A model generated the notes under the pieces. It was not told where the DNA came from. It saw only the letters and a list, made by a program, of their open reading frames with translations, and searched no databases. The position numbers and the translations under genes are program-made. DNA of 64,000 nucleotides from Cladorhizidae sp. MBARI D1340-BT2 (lineage: Eukaryota; Porifera; Demospongiae; Poecilosclerida; Cladorhizidae): assembly GCA_028752905.1 (NCBI GenBank), contig JAQNBH010000013.1:18332398-18396397 (forward strand), written 5' to 3'. Positions within the stretch are counted from its first letter, which is position 1. Every line of letters begins with the position of its first letter. Below, one piece after another: positions 22,949 to 35,989 of this stretch.

Positions 22949-25900
22949 CCATTAAGCTCATAAACGAGAAAAACATTGACACTTGCCATTATTGGTTGAT
23001 CATTTTTAATGTGTTATAATTATGGTGCAAATAATATGTTAACAAAATGTTACCTTTAAAAGGGGAATTCAAGAGTGTGCAACAAAAAAATTCTTGGATG
23101 ATACAATGACCATTCCAATAATCTACTTAAAATTCACTCTGTCGATATTTCAACTAGATGCTCTAGCTTTGATCAGGGATAAACTAGAGCATCTATTCGA
23201 AACATTGAGAGAGTAAATTTCTAGTCACTTATTGAGTAAATTATTGAGAAGGTCATTGTAAATTGAGACATTGAGAGTATATTTGTTAATTTCGCTTGAT
23301 ATATACCATGCAATGCATGCACTTCAATTTGGCACTAAAACTTTGTTCGTGGCTGAAGTATCCAAGCTACATGCAAAGAGTGCCAGATGGAGCTATACTT
23401 GAGGATTTAAAACTTCACTGATAATGAAGAACTCGGGAATAGCTATCAGGGAAATTATGCGTAAGTAGCACTATCCTCTACTAATTTTTCTCCAATGTAA
23501 TAATAAATAAATGATGAAGGAATGGACATAAGATACACAGTTTAGAGTCAATTTTTCAGAAATCCCCAGCAACCTGTCCCTATGGTTAATTTATAGTGTG
23601 CCTAACTTCTAGACCCAGCTAAAAGAGGAACAAGGACATCCTTTAGCTTGGATATAGGGGTGCAGGAGGTTAGTGCATCTAGTTGAAATGTCGACAGTAA
23701 AATTCAAATTGATTAATGAAAAGTTTATTCTAAAAATGAACTTAAAAATATGACCATAACATTAATTTATTACCTAATAAGGTATAACAATAGTTAAATG
23801 AACTGTGATAAATAAACTTCACTAAACAAGTTGAATATTAATTGCTTGACTTATTAACAAGACTTGAAAACTATGCTGTCCGATGCACAGTTCATCTGTG
23901 GGTGTTGTTGGGTAATTACCAAACACAAGGAAGTATCTCAATGTAAAGTAACATCCATGGCATTCAGATTCAGAGATTGACCACAGTTAACATCTAAGAA
24001 GGTGTGTCATAATAACCAGTGGCTGACATGGGGAAGGAACGCAGTGGAGAATTTGCCTTCCTGGTCATGTCGTTATGAATATAAAACATTCTTCTCTTGT
24101 TAATTGAAGCAAGCCCTCGGTGGGGAGTTGGATATAAAACTTGGCATTCCCATTCATGGTGCATCTAATATGTATCTATATATATTTATGTACCTTTGTA
24201 TTCAATAAACATTCACCCATAAATGAGTAGTTCAGTTGGTTTTTGTATTCAAGTAATAGTCATTGACTAATTGAGAAAATAGCAGCAGGTTGAAAGCTAG
24301 AGGAAAGAAAACTGGCTGCACAGGAAAGTGAGAAGGGGCTTCATGGTTAATAGCTGGTGGGAAAGGTTGCTGGAGGTTCACTCTGACATGGTTACTCAAT
24401 TCATCAACATGCTCTAGCTTTTAAGTTTTGATTTCACCTAAAAACATTCTTACTTGCCTGAGGGTGACCAGATCATATTCTTTTATTGGTGAATGTACAG
24501 TCCATTGGATAGATAGATACATACACCATGCACAGTAAAATAACAAGTTTTCTACCTAATTTATCACTTATCGGTGGCTTCAATAATTAGGTGTAGGGCA
24601 TGGACAATGGGTTAGCACAAACACCACTTTGATTTCCCTCTCAATGTTGATGCCATAAGTAGGCATGGCTGAGTGTATGTGATATAATAATGCAAGTCCA
24701 ACATTAGGTCTAGAATGTGTGGTATTATACAACAGAAATATCATTATAGCAATTCCTATGGTATATTCAACACTTATGTGATAGCTGATTGTAGATATAT
24801 CTGCATACATGCGTGTTTCACTTCCTAACAATAGAGGATATATCTGCATAAAGATCACAACTTAGAACAGATTACAAAAAAGTTTCGCAACTGCTTATGC
24901 CATGAAGCCCAAGTCCAACTGTTGTCTTGTAACATATAACCTTATTCTACTATACAGAATAACAATGCAGGTGAGGAATAGAGTGATAAGCATCATTGTG
25001 AAATGGCAAGATTTACAGTGGCAAAATGTCGTTGTCTTCTGTAAAAAGGAAACAGCCAAAAAGTGAGTAGTTGTTATTATTATTATTATTATTATGAATT
25101 TACAATATGACAATACAGGATGAGGGTAAAAACCAAATACTTAGTGATATGTGTTTCTAGAGCCTTATTGACATACTTACACCAAAAATTAGTGTAGTGG
25201 ACTAACAAGTTACAGCTCTAGCTTGAGGTAACAAATGATTTCAGATTTAAAGTGGAAGTGCTCTGAAGGGAATCATTGCCTGCCATATTAGAGATTGAAG
25301 GCAGAGGTACAAGCCAGTTAAGAGATAAAATAACTTCTACATTTATTTGGCTTAATGCTAGTCAGGTAGAAACAAAATGAGTTTGTTTTTCTTTCATTGT
25401 TGCAGGGCTAGCTAGCACATCCACAGTGTTAACCTGAGAGCCATCAAGCTATGAAGAAGACACCCTTGACTCTTGCTGTCAATACATGACATATTTGAAA
25501 TCCAAGTCAAGGTATATATATACGCATGCATAGATTTAAATTTACAGCCTAAAGAGTTAAACATGCATGTTAAGCCTCTCAATTAGCACACAATAAACTG
25601 AAAAACACATCTGGCAAAACATAAAATACCATTAGAAAGCATACTGCACTGGATATGTTTGGAATAAAAATCAGGAGGATACTATTTGAATATGGGCAAG
25701 GTATGGTATTTACAAAACCACAGCATTTTCAGACCATTTATTGCTATTATTTTACTATTATAAAGATCTAGAAGGACAATCGCAAATATCATTTGGAAAT
25801 ATCTCCACTGAGCTGCATCTATCATTTATTAAACTGCACGATACAACTGCAGACCATTTGCAATACATGAAAGTTGCAATGATATTGTTCAAGAAGAGTT

Positions 25901-26800
25901 GTTTCAGTTGCTTTGGCCATTATTGCGCCGTATTTGAGCAATGTCATCCTGCAGTGAAGATTTAGATTTTGCATATGCAATAACATAAATAGAGGTCAAT
26001 AATTGAATACTCCACACCTCCTACACATAAATGCCTGAATACTGAGCACATGAGCTTTTCCAGCCAGACAATTTTATACCAAGAACATAATTATAATCAA
26101 AATTGCTGGTGAATTGATTTAACTTGTTTTGAACATGCAGTGACAGATCCACGGGTTTTTTGTGAGTACATGGAACCCTCTCTTTTGGAGAGTCTAACAT
26201 CGTCATATCCTTTCAGTTTTGTACTGTTTCTTTGCTTTGAAATATAATGACACACTCTCCAACTTCTGGTCTTGTTTCTGTGCAACTTGTCCAAGCTTTT
26301 TCCCTAGCCATGGAGGCAAGCACACGCATGGTTTGCAAAGCCCTTTTCAAAATCCCATATCTGCCACTAACATGTATATAGAATATGTTTGTAATGCATA
26401 CATGTATAGGTTTTGTTAGGTGGCTAAATATATAAACTACTAGTTCATTAAATCTTAATATTGCTCCCAAAGTCACAACTTCTATAGCACTTTTTCATGA
26501 AAGAAGAATGTAGATTGACAGTTAGTTATAATGAGAGTTGTCCAATTAAGAAAATCAAAATCTGGTACTCATTGAGTCTTGTACAACAACCTACCTAATG
26601 ACTTCATAAATTTTGCATATGCAGGGGAATTGTGTGTTTAAGCAACATTTTTAAACTCCTAAATTAAGGAAGTACCATTTGTATCACACCTTGTCAACCT
26701 TCGGATCCGTTCATTATCAAAGCCTTCCTCTTGCAAGTGAAACATAAGTGGGTAAGTCAAGGTGCAGTACTATCTAGGCCCTTCATGGAAATACATCCTA
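22949..26800. other. Intergenic flank of unit 2, no gene recognised
   Basis: Copy of 5488-9300 with substitutions and indels. No coding domain was seen. It includes the slightly damaged snap-back repeat at 23100-23290. Confidence 0.55.
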
Positions 26801-27211
26801 CTCCAAAGAATATATATTTTACCACAGAGGGTTGGCAAAACCAAAGAGATTTGAAGAAGAGTCCACTTGAACAAAAGGTTCCAAAGTTCATATATTGTCT
26901 CTGTACAGGATACCTTTCAACATTCTGTTCAAATTTGGGACAAGTCATACTAACCTAGCCATTAATGATGGTTGACACATATAACAGTCACTCCTACATA
27001 ATTGTGGCACATCGTATTTGCATGTGGCCAACAACTCTTCCAACTCAAGTTTCCTGGTCGGGTTTGAACTGCTCAGCTATTATGAGAGTGCATAGACTCC
27101 ACAAGAGTGCAGCTGACTGTCAAGCTCAAGTAACTATCTTTTCCCATTAAACAATTGTTGCATAAGTTAATAACTAATGGAGCATTGAAGCTTTCTTCCA
27201 TAGTATGGATT

Positions 27212-27400
27212 AGTATCCCATTCCATGCATGAGTGAATACTCTCCAATTCCATGCATGAGTGAATACTATCCCATTCCATACATGAGTGAATACTATCCA
27301 ATTCCATGCATGAGTGAATACTATCCAATTCCATGCATGAGTGAATACTATCCCATTCCATACATGAGTGAATACTATCCAATTCCATGCATGAGTGAAT
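27212..27400. repeat. 27-bp minisatellite, 7 units
   Basis: Expanded version of the 4-unit array at 9681-9780, with the same 27-bp unit and the same two variants alternating. Confidence 0.9.
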
Positions 27401-28306
27401 CAGAAGAAAAAATATGTCATCTGTATTATAACAACTTTAAACTTGTAACAACTTTATAGATATTCACAGATGCACGTATGTAACTGAACTTTTCCTCGTA
27501 AAGCCAAGGTTGTATTAGTAGAAGGATGACATAGTCACTCACTCATGCTCAGGAAAGGAAATACTCCCAGAGATAAAACTTAACCAAAACCTCACCTCCG
27601 TAGTAAGCCTTGGCAGTGGCTAGAACTGGGCAATGGACAAAGTACCCACAGTAGATAGATATTAGGAATATTTTATCAATGGTAGGCAATACAGAACTGT
27701 CAGGGGAGAAATACAAATGCAGATTAACAAGAGGAGATATGTATAATTATTATTGCAATGACTGATGAAGGCTACAGCATCTAGCTGAAATGTCGACAGA
27801 CTAAATTTCAAATGTGAGTTCGTAAAGAGATTATAATTATGACAATAATAATAATAATGATGATGATGATTATAATATTATTAGTAATAATTATGATGAT
27901 GATTATTATTATGGGAAATTTATTATGGTTGTAAAAATACTTACCATTGTTATATAAATATTTACAAATGCATCTGCCAAAATACTCAAATCAAAATGCT
28001 GCAAAGATTTACAGACTTTGATAGAGAAAAGAGTGTTAATTATGGTAGATCCACTGCAACATATTAGAGCTGCTTGAGAATTTGATGGCAGCTGTCATCC
28101 CCAACATGACATGCAATTGCATTATTATAACAGAAGTTTGTGATTTTGCATGATAATATGTGGATGAGCACTCACTTTAAAAAAAAAATTTTTTTTTAAT
28201 CTTCAGGAGTCCAGCACCACATATCGGTTTGTTGTTATTGTGGAAATTTAACATTATCTTACTGTGAGTTCACTATTACATGACCTCCTTGTGGGGTGTC
28301 TTAAAT

Positions 28307-30206
28307 ACTGATGGTGGAAGTAATCTCTTGGTGTATCATCCACTCTCTTTGGTACTCCCTGTAATGAGGTAATTGGGGTCCAGTTATATTCAACTTCTGT
28401 GCAGTATCAACCACATCATCATAGAAGTGATGAAAAGCATCATCTTTCCATTGCCTTTTGTAGAAAGCTTCAGCTAGGTTTACAGTTGAAAGTGCTTCTT
28501 GGATGGTTGTGTCTTTACCCTGCAATGATTTAGACAATTTTTCTGAAGCTACAAAGATAAGATATTCTCATTTCAGTCCAAGCAATGTTGAAAACTTCTA
28601 TAAAGCAGTTAAAAGACCAGCAGGTCTAATCCATACTGATCTCTTATTGTCTGGTGCACTTCACCGAAGGTGTCCATTAAAACAGTGCAGTCAGTTAAAA
28701 TGGCACCTATTGCCCCTGTTCTAGCTGTCCATCTGGTAGGACAGATCAATTTGATGGTTACACCAGAGTCTTTAGATTGTGCTGAAAATAAATGTGCTCT
28801 TTTGGGGGAAAACTTGATTAACTTGGCTATTTCCCTGACTGTATCCAGTGCATCTCGTAAGAATAGTAGTTTACGCCCTGCATCTTGCAAGCATAAATTA
28901 AGACAGTGAGCCAAACAATGCACTAGAAGGGCAGCAGGAACTTCATTCCTTATTTTGGTGGCAAGGCCATTTAGTTTTCCCTGCATGTTAGAGGCTCCAT
29001 CATATGCCTATCCCCTACATAGTGCAAGTGGAAAATTGCACCGAGTAAGTATGTCCATTATCACAGCATAGAGGATGTCAGATTTAGTATTAGGGAGACA
29101 ATAAAGTCCAACAGAGTCTTCACTAATTTCATAATCATTGTTTACCCATCTAATGAAACTCCTCCTCATTTGCAACATCTTTTGCTTCAACAGCAATAAT
29201 TACTTACCAAGCAGGAGAGCACACTTTAATATTAATCACTAATGAACGTAACACACTCAACCCAAAGGTAGTCATCTGCTCATTAACTATTACGGGAGAT
29301 AAGTACATGTTTTTCTTCAACCAATTTTTTAAGCCAGAATCATAATTGGACCACATTATTAACATCTGTTGCAGATTTCCCTCAATATTATGTTCACAAA
29401 TTGCCAATCCCTGGTAAAGAAGAAATCGAACACAATGAAGCTGCTTAAGCAAAGCTTGTCTTATTTTATTTTGATCTTTGTTAGCTTGAGTGCTTAATAG
29501 CTCATTTACTGGTGCTGTCTGAAGCATTTTAGAACAGCTTCTCTATGAGCACAGCAATGAGTGTAATTTTTAAACCTTTCTAAAACCTTTTTCCAATTAT
29601 CATGACCCGTTTCTGTGAATGTTGACTCAGCTTTAGAACTGAATGAGAGCATTCCTCGGCATTGTGCATTCCTGCAGTAGAAGCAAAACACCTTTCTGGT
29701 TGTAGATAGAGTTAACAGTGGTAAGTTGCGTACCACTTTTCCATAAAATTTCTCCCATCACTAGCCATGCTAGAAAGTATTGCTTTATTGGTAGGTTGAT
29801 ATATAGGCTTTTGTTATATCTGTACAGCATGAAGAAAAGCATTCACTTTAGTGTGTTTGTGGCTGTTCATAATCCTCACCACCAGTGAATTCATTCATGT
29901 CAACTTCTGGTTCTGATAAGATGACTGCAATACTTCCCTCTGAGTCTTGTGCACCTTCAGCTACATGCTTCTTTGAAAAAGTATCAAAAATAGGTATTTG
30001 TTTGTCTTGGTCTCTTGGCCATTTTGCTAGCTACTGAGTTCTGAGTACATTCACACACTGATTAGCTATAGTAAGTGTTGATCATCATGGGTGTTAGCTA
30101 GGTAATTAATAGCTAATGAGTGCTCCAAAATCATATTCCAAATAGTGAAGCACAATAATTGAGTATTATTGGGGGGGGGGGGGCTCCAGCCACTCCGAAC
30201 TCCCCT
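28307..30206 (-). mobile_element. ZMYM1-like hAT transposon relic
   Basis: Reverse-strand transposase in several pieces. From its N-terminus: a TTF-type zinc-finger stretch (29506-29736; FCFYCRNAQCRG then HDNWKKVLERFKNY), FLLYQGLAICEHN (29204-29527), FIRWVNNDYEISEDSVGLY (29008-29196), AYDGASNMQGKLNGLATKI and HCLAHCLNLCLQDAG with CPTRWTARTGA (28609-29005), and a last piece at 28301-28537. The order matches the DUF4371/ZMYM1 family of hAT transposases. A stop sits just before AYDGASNM and other frames are shifted. The C-terminal dimerisation region is missing. The 5' edge is marked by a poly-G run at 30171-30183. Confidence 0.75.
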
Positions 30207-31706
30207 ACAGAGGGTCGGCAAAACCAAAGACATTTGAAGAAAGGCCCTGTTGAACAAAAGGTTCAAAAGTTCTGTTTACCGGATACCTTTCAACATTCTG
30301 TCCAAATTTGGGACAGGTCATACTTACCTAGCCATTAATGATGGTTGACATATATAACAGTCACTCCTACATAATTGTGGCGCATCGTGTTTGCATGTGG
30401 CCAACAACTCTCCCAACTCAAGTTTCCTGTTAGGGTTTGAACTGCTCAGCAATAATGAGAGTGCATGGACTCCACAAGATTGCTGCTGATGGTCAAGCTA
30501 ACAAGTATCTAACTGTTCCCATGAAAAAAATGGTGCATAAGACAGAATTTTCTTCCTAATGAGCGTTGAAGCTTTCTCCCTTGTCCAGTATGGAATACTA
30601 TCCAATTCCATGCATGAGTGAATACTATCCCATTCCATACATGAGTGAATACTATCCAATTCCATGCATGAGTGAATACTATCCAATTCCATGCATGAGT
30701 GAATACTATCCCATTCCATACATGAGTGAATACTATCCAATTCCATGGCATGAGTGAATACTATCCAATTCCATGCATGAGTGAATCAGAAGAAAAAATA
30801 TGTCATCTGTATTATAAACAACTTTAAACTTATAACAACTTTATAGCTATTCACAGATGCATGTACGTAACTGAACTTTTCCTCATAAAGCCAAGGTTGT
30901 ATTAGTAGAAGGATGACATAATCCCTTGCTAATCATACCTCATGCTTAGGAAAGTAAATACTCCCACAGACAAAACATAACAAAACAAGCCTCGCCTCTG
31001 TAGTAAGCCTTCGCAGCAGCTGGAACTGCACAATGGGCGTAGTAACCACAGTGTAGCTATTAGGAATATTTTATCAATGGTATATAGGAAATGTAGGACT
31101 GGCAGTGGAGAAATAAAAAAGCAGATTAACAAGAGGAGATATGTATATTGTGGCAATGACTGATGAAGGCTACAGCATCCGAAACGTCGACAGACTATAC
31201 TTCAAATGGGAGTTCGTTGAGAGATTATAGATTATAATTATGACAATAATAGTAATAGTGATGATGATGATGATAATAGTAATAATTATGATGATAATGA
31301 TTATTACGGGAAATTTATTATGGTTAATACTTAGCATTTTTATACAAATACATCTGCAAAAATAGATTAGTTTTTCCAAATCAAAATTCTGTACCGCAAA
31401 GGTTTACAGACTTTGATAGAGAAAAGATTGTTGATGATGGTTGATCATTAGAACTACTGCAACTTATTAGAGCTGCTTGAGAATTTGATGGCAGCTGTCA
31501 CCCCCAATATGACATGCAATGCATTATTATGACAGAAAGTTTGTGATTTTGCATGATATGTGGATGAGCATTCTTTTTAAAAGAATTTTTTTTTAAATCT
31601 TCAGGAGTCCAGCACCACATTTCTGTGTATTGTTATCGCGGAAGTTTAACATACATGTTACTGTGAGTTCACTATGACATGACATCCTTGTGGTGTGTCT
31701 TAGAGG
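30207..31706. repeat. Extra copy of the flank segment 26825-28306
   Basis: From CAGAGGGTCGGCAAAACCAA onward the sequence repeats 26825-28306, including the minisatellite, the GATGAAGGCTACAGCATC block and the GATGAT microsatellite. The two copies sit on either side of the ZMYM1-like element. Divergence between them is clearly greater than between units 1 and 2 in the promoter region. Confidence 0.75.
30595..30786. repeat. 27-bp minisatellite, third array (7 units)
   Basis: Same 27-bp unit as the arrays at 9681 and 27212; one unit here has an extra G (CCATGGCATGAG) that breaks the repeat phase. Confidence 0.9.
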
Positions 31707-32100
31707 CCATTGTTATTGCAAGCTGTACTTGGTCAGCAAAGAGAAAATATAGCTAATGCATGTGCATTTGTCTACAAAATAGCACATAATAATTATCTGC
31801 ATTCAGTTACAAAAGACTGCTGCAAGAAACAAAACAACTGACATAAAACTCCTCCACTCCTTTTCAACCACTCCCTTTCAGTCTGTGCCTCCCACCCCTC
31901 TAACCCCACTCACCTCCCACCACACTGAACCATACACACCCCACCACAACTCTTCATATATCTTAACCTTAAATCCTTCACATTTTCCTTCGAATTTTGT
32001 ATGACCTGGGCACCAAATATCAAATCCATGCCTTATATATATCTTTTTCCAAATGTCAAAAGGTAACAGGTGTAATTAAAATGATAATAGAAAATCCCTA
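31707..32100. other. Continuation of the flank, non-coding
   Basis: Matches 61450-61830 of unit 3 and, from about 31820, 10630-10900 of unit 1. No coding feature. Confidence 0.5.
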
Positions 32101-32175
32101 GTGCTAAAATGAACTGCCTCCTAAGCCGACCATTGACAAGAAGGGGGGTCACTCCATCTCACGGTAGTCACTGGA

Positions 32176-32218
32176 TACTAGGATAAAGTGAATCCCCCCC
32201 GGTCACTTTATCCTAGTA
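32176..32218. repeat. Perfect 16-bp inverted repeat (hairpin)
   Basis: TACTAGGATAAAGTGA (32176-32191) and its exact reverse complement (32203-32218) are separated by 11 C/G-rich bases. Nearby CACTGGATACTAGG and GGGGTCACTTAGAACTAGG repeat parts of the arms. It may be the core of a small non-autonomous transposon. Confidence 0.6.
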
Positions 32219-32520
32219 TATACTTGGTGACCGGGGGTCACTTAGAACTAGGCTACAGTCTCACCGGTGATCATTTTAAAGGGGAGTCACCAGATCTGGT
32301 CTCAAAGTGTAGCCGTTGTCATTAGGTCTTGGTCAATTATTATATTTTTATACCTATTATTCTTTTTTCCCTTATATTCTCGTTTTTTTGACCTATTATT
32401 CCTTTTTCACTACCGATTATTGTTTTTCTTTCACCTATTGTTCTTACTATGCTTGAAGAATATAAAACCATTTCCAGTATAACATGACAAAGTAAAGGTG
32501 TACAAAATATTATTAACTAA

Positions 32521-32990
32521 CTATAATTGTTGTACTGTAAAATCACATATAATTGGATATAGTCCTCTCTTGACGATGTGTAAATGAGTTCGACAGAATG
32601 GAAAACCCCCGTTCTGCTGCTGTAGAAGATGGCTGGACCAGCAATATGAGCCTGCAGGCTTCGGCCCAGTTATGAAGATCAACTTCATGTGCCTTCCACC
32701 ATGCAATCAGGTCTGTGTGACTAAATGCATTTACAGCAGCGGCCCAATACATAGGTAGCTCTGATTTCAAACCATCAATAACTGGTGTCGAGTCCAAGAA
32801 GGTCAACGCACATAAGGAATAATACAACCACAGAAACTGCCGGAAGAAGAGGTCCATTCATCATGCTTCATGGTTTGAAGGCAGTCACATATCGCTGGAG
32901 AAGATCCTAGAGATCACCTGGTCCTATCTGTGGGCAGAGGAAATCCAGCAGATTAAGATTAGGAAGTAGGTTGGGATTGCTGAACACACA
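32521..32990 (-). mobile_element. hAT transposase C-terminal fragment
   Basis: The reverse-strand frame 32543-32857 contains FLDSTPVIDGLKSELPMYW, LIAWWKAHEVDLHNW and LVQPSSTAAERGFSILSNSF. This is the hAT dimerisation region and resembles the C-terminus of the element at 11660-13235 (FLDTNTIIDGLKSE, LQPSSAAAEKVFSLLANSF). Only this C-terminal part is present; stops interrupt the sequence upstream. Confidence 0.75.
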
Positions 32991-33084
32991 GGTGCCACTT
33001 CCTATGAGAGGTAGGGCTAGGCTAAGGCTATAATAATAATAATAATAATAATAAAATCTATTATACTTCCTTGCCCTCGCTCTT

Positions 33085-33495
33085 TACAGGTATGTGCCCA
33101 ATATCTTGACAGTCATCCCGACATGCTTGGAGGTCCAGGTACTGTTGTTGAAATTGACGAAGCAAAAGGAAATATAATAGGGGCCGAATCACAAATGGGA
33201 AGTGGGTCCTAGGAGGAGTAGAACATGGCACCAATAAAGCTGTTGTGCCTTGCCGTGATGCCAACACGCTCATCCATGTAATCCAGAGGTATATATGTCT
33301 CTTGGCACAGAGATTCATACAGATGAGTGGAGAGCCTATACGAGTCTCAATCAAGTTGGGTATACACACCTTACGGTAAACCATTCCCAGCATTTTGTTG
33401 ACCCTGTCACAGGTGCATACACCCAATCCATCGAGGGTACATGGAGAGGATTCATGGCACCAGCAAGCCCCTCTTGGAAGGGTACCTCATAGGAT
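33085..33495 (+). mobile_element. Merlin (ISXO2/IS1016-like) transposase fragment
   Basis: The forward strand reads LGGPGTVVEIDEAKG, then, after two stops, [34 protein letters not shown] and YTQSIEGTW. These fit the DDE transposase of the ISXO2-like family, whose eukaryotic carriers are Merlin elements; the D, D and E positions are EID, HTDEW and QSIEG. Stops and frameshifts between the first and second blocks show the copy is dead. Terminal repeats were not found. Confidence 0.7.
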
Positions 33496-33623
33496 ATGTG
33501 TGGAGGAGATAGTATGGCATAGAGACTCCATTTGCACAAATATTTCAGATGATACAAAGTTTAATTTATTATTGTATCACAATAATTATTAGTGTAAAAA
33601 TGTTGTGCACGGCAATTTTCGCC

Positions 33624-33682
33624 GCGCCAATTGTGGATTCACGTGGCGCCAATTGTGGATTCACGTGGCGCCAATTGTGGCC
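33624..33682. repeat. Short tandem repeat, about 22 bp, nearly 3 units
   Basis: GCGCCAATTGTGGATTCACG is repeated almost exactly two and a half times. No function is apparent. Confidence 0.7.
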
Positions 33683-34008
33683 TCTAAACTGCAATTGTAC
33701 CCAACTTTCTTCACTTTGCTCCAAGATTGACTCAGGCTCTGATTCCCTTGAATCTGTCATAAAAACTTCTGCCATATTGTTAGCACATGTATAACTAGTT
33801 CACTCTAAATAATGCTGTCATTGAAAACGCCTTTACCTAATCGCAATGCAGTGTCGAGCAAACTCAAGGAAAAAAAGCACCCAAAAATATATATAGGAGA
33901 AGTAGCTACCTATATTCTAGCATAATTCTCAGTTCTTTTGGCTACCTATTATTCTGAAAATTATCCTAGAATAATCCTAGTTGTCATGCGCTGGCTAGCA
34001 AGTTCTCG

Positions 34009-34018
34009 TATATAAAAG
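34009..34018 (+). promoter_or_regulatory. TATA box of gene C
   Basis: TATATAAAAG in a region (about 33985-34160) that closely matches the gene D promoter, including GCTGGCTAGCAAGTTCTCG just upstream and CAGCAGAAGGAGTGGTTCCC downstream. The promoter is preserved although the start codon that follows is not. Confidence 0.6.
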
Positions 34019-34161
34019 GGCTGAAAGATAGCATCTAGAGTACCATTCAACTAGCAGTTCAGAAGAAAAATCAATCCCCCAGCAGAAGGAGTGGTTCCCT
34101 AGATCTTTTCTATCGCTGCTGTTTCTTCAAGGCCATCATCTAGTGATATTGGAACAGCATC

Positions 34162-34637
34162 ATTTTGTGGTTTAGCTTAATACTTCTGCAGGTGGCAATG
34201 ACCCAGGTAGCAAGCCTAACAACTGAATATATTCCAGGTAATGTTCTGAATGCTATCTACTTTAGTTGAGTAAATGATGCAGTGCAACTGTTATATTTTA
34301 ATCGATAATAGACAATTAACTATTGCCATGATTTTACTGTTACTCTATGCCTGAGGAACAAAGGTTGATATAGAAGTTCCCGGTGGAAAGCAATTGGATA
34401 TTTTCAAAATCAATGGGAGCTGATATAATTATATGCTCCATCACACAACTTTGTTCTGAATATTTTAGGTGTATACGAAGGAGACATCATCCTAACAAAT
34501 CAGGAAGTCATTACAAATGAAGCACTATATAGCTAATCCTAATGACCCCAATGCACCACAGAATGCTGTAGTGCGGAATACTCGATCACTTTGGCCACGT
34601 ACGACAGTTCCTTACATGCTGGACAGCAGCCTGAATA
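34162..34637 (+). pseudogene. Gene C exons 1-2, broken
   Basis: Exon 1 (34162-34237) corresponds to the signal-peptide exon of gene D, but the start codon is ATT, not ATG; the next in-frame ATG (34198) lies inside the signal peptide. Exon 2 (34469-34637) starts as in gene D with [12 protein letters not shown], then a 4-bp insertion near 34525 shifts the frame and a TAA follows at 34534-34536. Exon 2 is 169 bases instead of the usual 165. The splice donors GTAATG and GTAAGA look normal. The rest of the gene lies 13 kb away at 47788-50936. Confidence 0.75.
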
Positions 34638-35985
34638 GTAAGAGATTAGAAAATAAATTCCTGTAGATAAACATTTTTAAATCCCTTCACTCTGTAATTT
34701 TAGGAATATGTGATAACATCAGGTATTGTTGTTGTGGCTGTACTCTAGAAATTACAATAGGTAGTTGTTGCTTGGAATAGTCTGACATGATTCAGATTGG
34801 ATTAGAGATGAAAAATATTCAAATTCTAAATACTCGACATGTTGTAATTGTCATGGCATGTATGGATGCTCAGTGTATACTAAGGGGGACAAGTCTGTTA
34901 ATATGCATGGTCTCATATAAAGTACCAATATCCGCTCACATTCACACTAGTGTCATATCAAAATACAGCTTGCACTGTGTGATTTCTAATATATTAATAT
35001 ATTTAAATATATATATATATATATTTTACAAAAATACCAAAAATACCAAAAATACCAAAAATAATAACTAATTTTTTTATTTTGTTTCGTCCTACTTTTT
35101 TCCATCGTGATTATAGGCTCTGGACCGTAAGCCGTTTAGTAAACCACGTTGCAGCAACCTTTGCGAGGAGTCAATATGTACAACAAACTGATGTATTTTG
35201 ATCATGTTACATAAGACTTTCAAATTAAAAAAAGATGAAAAAAATATTGAAGTGAACCATGCTTGAAAAATCACTTCCACGATATCAAGCCTCCAAGTCC
35301 AAGCAGTTTCTAACCACGTTCCAGCTGCCAGAAACCAGAACCACCCCACCCATCACTAGAATACATCCCTTCACTACTAGAATTATGTGTGCATACAAAC
35401 AAAATGTTGAAAGCAACCTGACAAAACAATTGTCTTTCACTTTCCTCTATTTTTCAGCAACAGCCAGTGTCCAACCTAACAATATAATTATATATTTTTA
35501 AAGATGCATGACTAGTTTTGTTATGTTCCTTTGCTAATATTGAAATAGCAAACATAAACACATCATAATTTGCAGTGGCTCCCAAGCCCAGATGCATTGA
35601 TCGTCATCTTCCACACACGTCTTCACTCATCGTCCAGTAATCCCTGCAAGCTTGACAATACAAAGCAAAACACACATAAAGAAAATAAGAACACTGAAAG
35701 GACATGTTAGCTCCACTAAAGGAAAATATACATAAACAAAATAGTACACTCAAACGACATGTTAGCTTAACTACTAGATATACCTTTTAGATATAATCTT
35801 ACCAAAGCCAACCTTCCTCCCAACATTGAAGCTCACCACACCTAAATCGACGGCAAGCCTGATACTTGTCACATCTGTCTTATCCACTTTACTCCACACT
35901 ACAGAATTAAAACTCTCATTTTGATTCTGTTTGTAGCCAGGTTTTAGCACAGGCTCAACTCAAAATGCCTGGAGGACAATACTCA
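34638..35985. other. Start of gene C intron 2 and unassigned insert
   Basis: To about 34860 the sequence matches intron 2 of gene D (62877-63100). Beyond that it is foreign to gene D. It holds AT-rich tracts (34990-35060, with repeated AAATACCAAA) and no recognisable domain up to the Mutator-like relic. Confidence 0.5.
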
Positions 35986-35989
35986 TGTT

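Larger units (their letters stand above)
17474..28306. repeat. Second copy of the gene A unit (segmental duplication of 1-10640)
   Basis: The sequence from 17474 repeats the window from position 1, at an offset of 17473. The first 600 bases differ by about one base; coding exons differ by a few percent; the downstream flank differs more, with many small indels. Homology pauses at 28306, where a transposon begins, and resumes at 30207-32100. The left limit of the duplicated block cannot be seen because unit 1 starts at the window edge. Confidence 0.9.

Noticed and set aside
27212..27400. CRISPR-like direct repeats
   Set aside because: The repeats are head-to-tail without unique spacers and the DNA is eukaryotic.
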